A stretch of DNA of 64,000 nucleotides from Amycolatopsis camponoti (lineage in GTDB: Bacteria > Actinomycetota > Actinomycetes > Mycobacteriales > Pseudonocardiaceae): positions 2,430,501 to 2,494,500 of the forward strand of contig NZ_CABVGP010000002.1 in assembly GCF_902497555.1 (NCBI RefSeq), read 5' to 3'. The notes under the pieces are model-generated. The model was given only the letters and a program-made list of their open reading frames with translations. It searched no databases and was not told the origin of the DNA. Within the stretch, counting starts at the first letter, position 1. The number at the start of each line of letters is the position of its first letter. The position numbers were made by a program, and so were the translations under genes. Below are positions 60,916 through 64,000 of the stretch, in pieces.

Positions 60916-61388
60916 CGGCACCGGGCGCTTTGTGTCCCGCCACGGGGAGCTGGCCTGGTCCTGACCCCGCTGGCCGGACCGGCGGCGGGCAATACCGCGG
61001 AAGCCCCGAGCCTGGCCGTTCGCGGGAAACGTTGTCAGCCTTCGCTGCCGGGAAGCATGTTTCGGGGAGCGGTGGCCGGGCCGCCGGGTCCACTGTGCAC
61101 GCCGGCGGCGGGCTTGGATGGTGGTCATGAGTCGGGTGTTTGTGCTGGGCGGCGGCTGGCCCGGATCACGGAAAAGGAGGCGTTTCCGCCTTCGGCGACG
61201 AGTTGCGGTTGCCGGTGTTGGCGAAGGACGAGATCAGAGAAGCGCTCGCCACTGCCGTCCGGTAGTCGTCCGCTGTGGAGGAGTCTCGTCGGCTGGGCCG
61301 GGCAGCGGGTCTCGTTCTTGGCGTTCGCGGGCGCTGGCGCGACCACGCACTAACCCGGCTGACTCGCGCCGGAGAAGGCTATCGCTCG
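60916..61388. other. Decayed region with a P-loop kinase remnant
   Basis: This 473-base stretch has no intact gene. On the plus strand at about 61128-61275, MSRVFVLGGGWPGS followed in another frame by FGDELRLPVLAKDEIREALA resembles the start of a small P-loop kinase (normally GxPGSGKST, then LPxLxKDxIxEAL). The Walker A Lys is lost and at least one frameshift is needed, so it is a remnant. No other signal was seen. Confidence 0.45.
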
Positions 61389-61796
61389 TCAGGCGTCGTG
61401 CGCGGTGCGGTATTGGTCGTCGGTGACGGGTTCGAGCCACGTGGTGCCGTCGCCGCCTTCTTCCGGGCCTTCGAGCATGGCGAGGTGGCTCATGCAGTTC
61501 GTGTTCGTGCCGCCGTGCCAGTGCTCCTCGCCGGGCGGGGTCCAGACGGTGTCGCCGGCGCGCATACGGATCACCTGACCGTCGCGGTTGACGACCAGGC
61601 CGGCGCCTTCGGTGACGTGGAGGGTCTGCCCGACGGCGTGGGAGTGCCAGTTCGTGCGGGCGCCGGGGGTGAATCGGACGAGGGACGCGACCAAGCGCGA
61701 CGGCGGCTCGGGTGTCTTGATCATGGTGAGGTAGACGTCGCCGGTGAACCGTTCGGCCGGGGTCTTGACGGTCTCGTTGACGGGGATGAAGTCCAC
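61389..61796 (-). CDS. Cupin-domain protein (135 aa)
   Basis: A single cupin barrel with both metal motifs: TNWHSHAVGQTLHVTEG (motif 1) and GEEHWHGGTNTNCMSH (motif 2). It resembles small cupins encoded with carboxymuconolactone decarboxylase-like proteins in stress- or aromatic-related operons. GTG 61796 follows AAGGAGA. Last gene of the operon MFS - decarboxylase-like - cupin. Confidence 0.87.
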   Translation of the reverse strand: MDFIPVNETVKTPAERFTGDVYLTMIKTPEPPSRLVASLVRFTPGARTNWHSHAVGQTLHVTEGAGLVVNRDGQVIRMRAGDTVWTPPGEEHWHGGTNTNCMSHLAMLEGPEEGGDGTTWLEPVTDDQYRTAHDA

Positions 61797-61814
61797 GGTG
61801 TTCTCCTTGGGGGG

Positions 61815-62144
61815 TCAGCTGCGGAAGACCTTCTTGGCGACCGCCATGGCCGCCATGGCCTGCGGCCAGCCAGCGTAGAAGGCCAGGTGGGTGATCGCTT
61901 CGATCAGCTCGGTCTCGGTGTTGCCGTTCTCCTTGGCCAGGCCGAGGTGGAAGACGAGTTGCTCGGTGTTGCCGTTGGTGGCCAGCGCGGCGACCGTGAC
62001 GAGGCTGCGTTCCTTCGGTGTCAGTTCGGTGCGCTTCCACACTTCGCCGAAGAGCACGTCGTCGGTGAAGTGCACCAGCGCCGGGGCGAAGTCGCCGAAG
62101 AGTTTCTGCGCGCCGGACGGCTCGGGCTGGGAATTATCGGTCAT
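61815..62144 (-). CDS. Carboxymuconolactone decarboxylase-family protein (109 aa)
   Basis: The helical fold has the family order WKRTELTPKERSLVTVAALA, then EQLVFHLGLAKENGNTETEL, then ITHLAFYAGWPQAMAAMAVA. The CxxC of AhpD peroxidases is absent, so it belongs to the decarboxylase-like branch. ATG 62144 follows AAAGGA. Usual partner of the cupin encoded next. Confidence 0.88.
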   Translation of the reverse strand: MTDNSQPEPSGAQKLFGDFAPALVHFTDDVLFGEVWKRTELTPKERSLVTVAALATNGNTEQLVFHLGLAKENGNTETELIEAITHLAFYAGWPQAMAAMAVAKKVFRS

Positions 62145-62159
62145 AACGATCCTTTCTTT

Positions 62160-63527
<1,368 letters not shown>

Positions 63528-63628
63528 CCCACGAGCAAACGCCGGCGCGCACGCGGGCGGGAGGTCGTGTCTTTCCGGGTTCCAGCAGAACCCCCCTCAA
63601 TGATTTGCGCCGTCGTACCGTGGAAGGC

Positions 63629-64000
63629 GTGAACGCCAAGAGCACCGAGGTCCGCGACTTCCTGGTCACCCGGCGGGCCAAGATCACTCCGGACCGGGCC
63701 GGCCTGCAGCACTACGGCGGCAACCGCCGGGTGCCGGGCCTGCGCCGCGAAGAGGTCGCCATGCTCGCGGGTGTCTCCGCCGACTACTACACCCGCGTCG
63801 AAAAGGGCAATCTCGCCGGCGTCTCCGACAGCGTCCTCGACGCCATCGCCGGAGCTCTCCAGCTCGACGAGGCCGAACGCGTGTACCTGTTCGACCTCGC
63901 CCGCGCCGCCAACGCCGCCGGTCGCCCGCGCACCGCCGCAGCCCAGCGCCGCCGGTCGCCGCAGCGGGTGCGGCCGGTGGTGCAGCAGATCCTCGACAGC
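63629..64000 (+). CDS. XRE-family regulator, N-terminal part, cut by the window end
   Basis: Opens at GTG 63629 (VNAKSTEVRDFLVTRRAKI) and stays open to the last base, 124 codons. The start RVPGLRREEVAMLAGVSADY with YYTRVEKGNL is the helix-turn-helix of the MmyB-like regulators, whose C-terminal ligand domain would follow beyond the edge. GTG 63620 is an alternative start. It probably controls the divergent MFS operon. Confidence 0.87.
   Translation, partial: MNAKSTEVRDFLVTRRAKITPDRAGLQHYGGNRRVPGLRREEVAMLAGVSADYYTRVEKGNLAGVSDSVLDAIAGALQLDEAERVYLFDLARAANAAGRPRTAAAQRRRSPQRVRPVVQQILDS

Overview
The window is about 64 kb of high-GC, gene-dense actinobacterial DNA. Third codon positions are almost all G or C, GTG starts are frequent, and neighbouring genes are often coupled by ATGA or GTGA overlaps. 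The gene families point to a Pseudonocardiaceae-type actinomycete such as Amycolatopsis: DUF5753-type XRE regulators, an XRE/ImmA/MAB_1171c set, a DUF6355 secreted protein, an actinobacterial Tad locus and a replication-relaxation/VirD4/VirB4/PrgI locus. The genus is an inference. No rRNA, tRNA or CRISPR array was seen.

Layout. (1) 1-7.8 kb is accessory: a truncated gene at the left edge, a giant DUF4365-TPR-PIN protein, a complete IS630 element with both ends resolved, a DUF1883 protein, an orphan ImuA-prime-like protein and a frameshifted acetyltransferase-like gene. (2) 7.7-16.3 kb holds small regulatory and small-molecule genes: NUDIX plus phosphotransferase, a TauD-type dioxygenase operon facing a second NUDIX and a zinc-ribbon XRE regulator, a DUF5753 regulator operon, and a TPR regulator coupled to a second phosphotransferase. 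(3) 16.3-23.8 kb: an XRE repressor, an ImmA/IrrE protease, a MAB_1171c membrane protein, a deazaflavin-type reductase and an amidohydrolase lie on one strand. Opposite them is an XRE-NB-ARC-TPR (STAND) regulator. Between the two are two copies of a TTCCA-N6-TGGA operator-like palindrome. A SLATT/DUF4231 membrane protein and two tiny membrane proteins follow. (4) 24.0-36.9 kb: a DUF6355 secreted protein and a complete Tad pilus locus (CpaA, CpaB, TadZ, TadA, TadB, TadC, Flp-like, TadE/TadG-like), ending in a LysM-BTAD membrane regulator. (5) 37.7-42.1 kb: a MoxR AAA+ ATPase and a zincin-VWA fusion protein, then two unknown genes and a very strong terminator. (6) 42.2-54.1 kb: a minus-strand type IV secretion-like operon (pilin, TrbL-like channel, PrgI, VirB4, VirD4/TraG, replication-relaxation, NlpC/P60), but no relaxase or integrase. 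(7) 54.1-60.4 kb: a six-copy 11-bp-phased repeat array, a degenerate and an active DNA methyltransferase, then four genes including a PD-(D/E)XK-like protein and a HEPN protein, which look like a defence island. (8) 60.4-64 kb: decayed aldehyde dehydrogenase and P-loop kinase remnants, then a cupin/carboxymuconolactone decarboxylase/MFS operon divergent from a truncated XRE regulator.

The best candidates for undescribed biology are the methyltransferase/nuclease/HEPN block (55.4-60.4 kb), the protease-regulated operon with its paired operators (16.4-20.4 kb), the MoxR/zincin-VWA pair (37.7-40.7 kb), the phased 11-bp repeats (54.18-54.24 kb), and the DUF1883/DUF4365-TPR-PIN pair split by the IS element. 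All functional statements come from reading motifs by eye; no database search was run.
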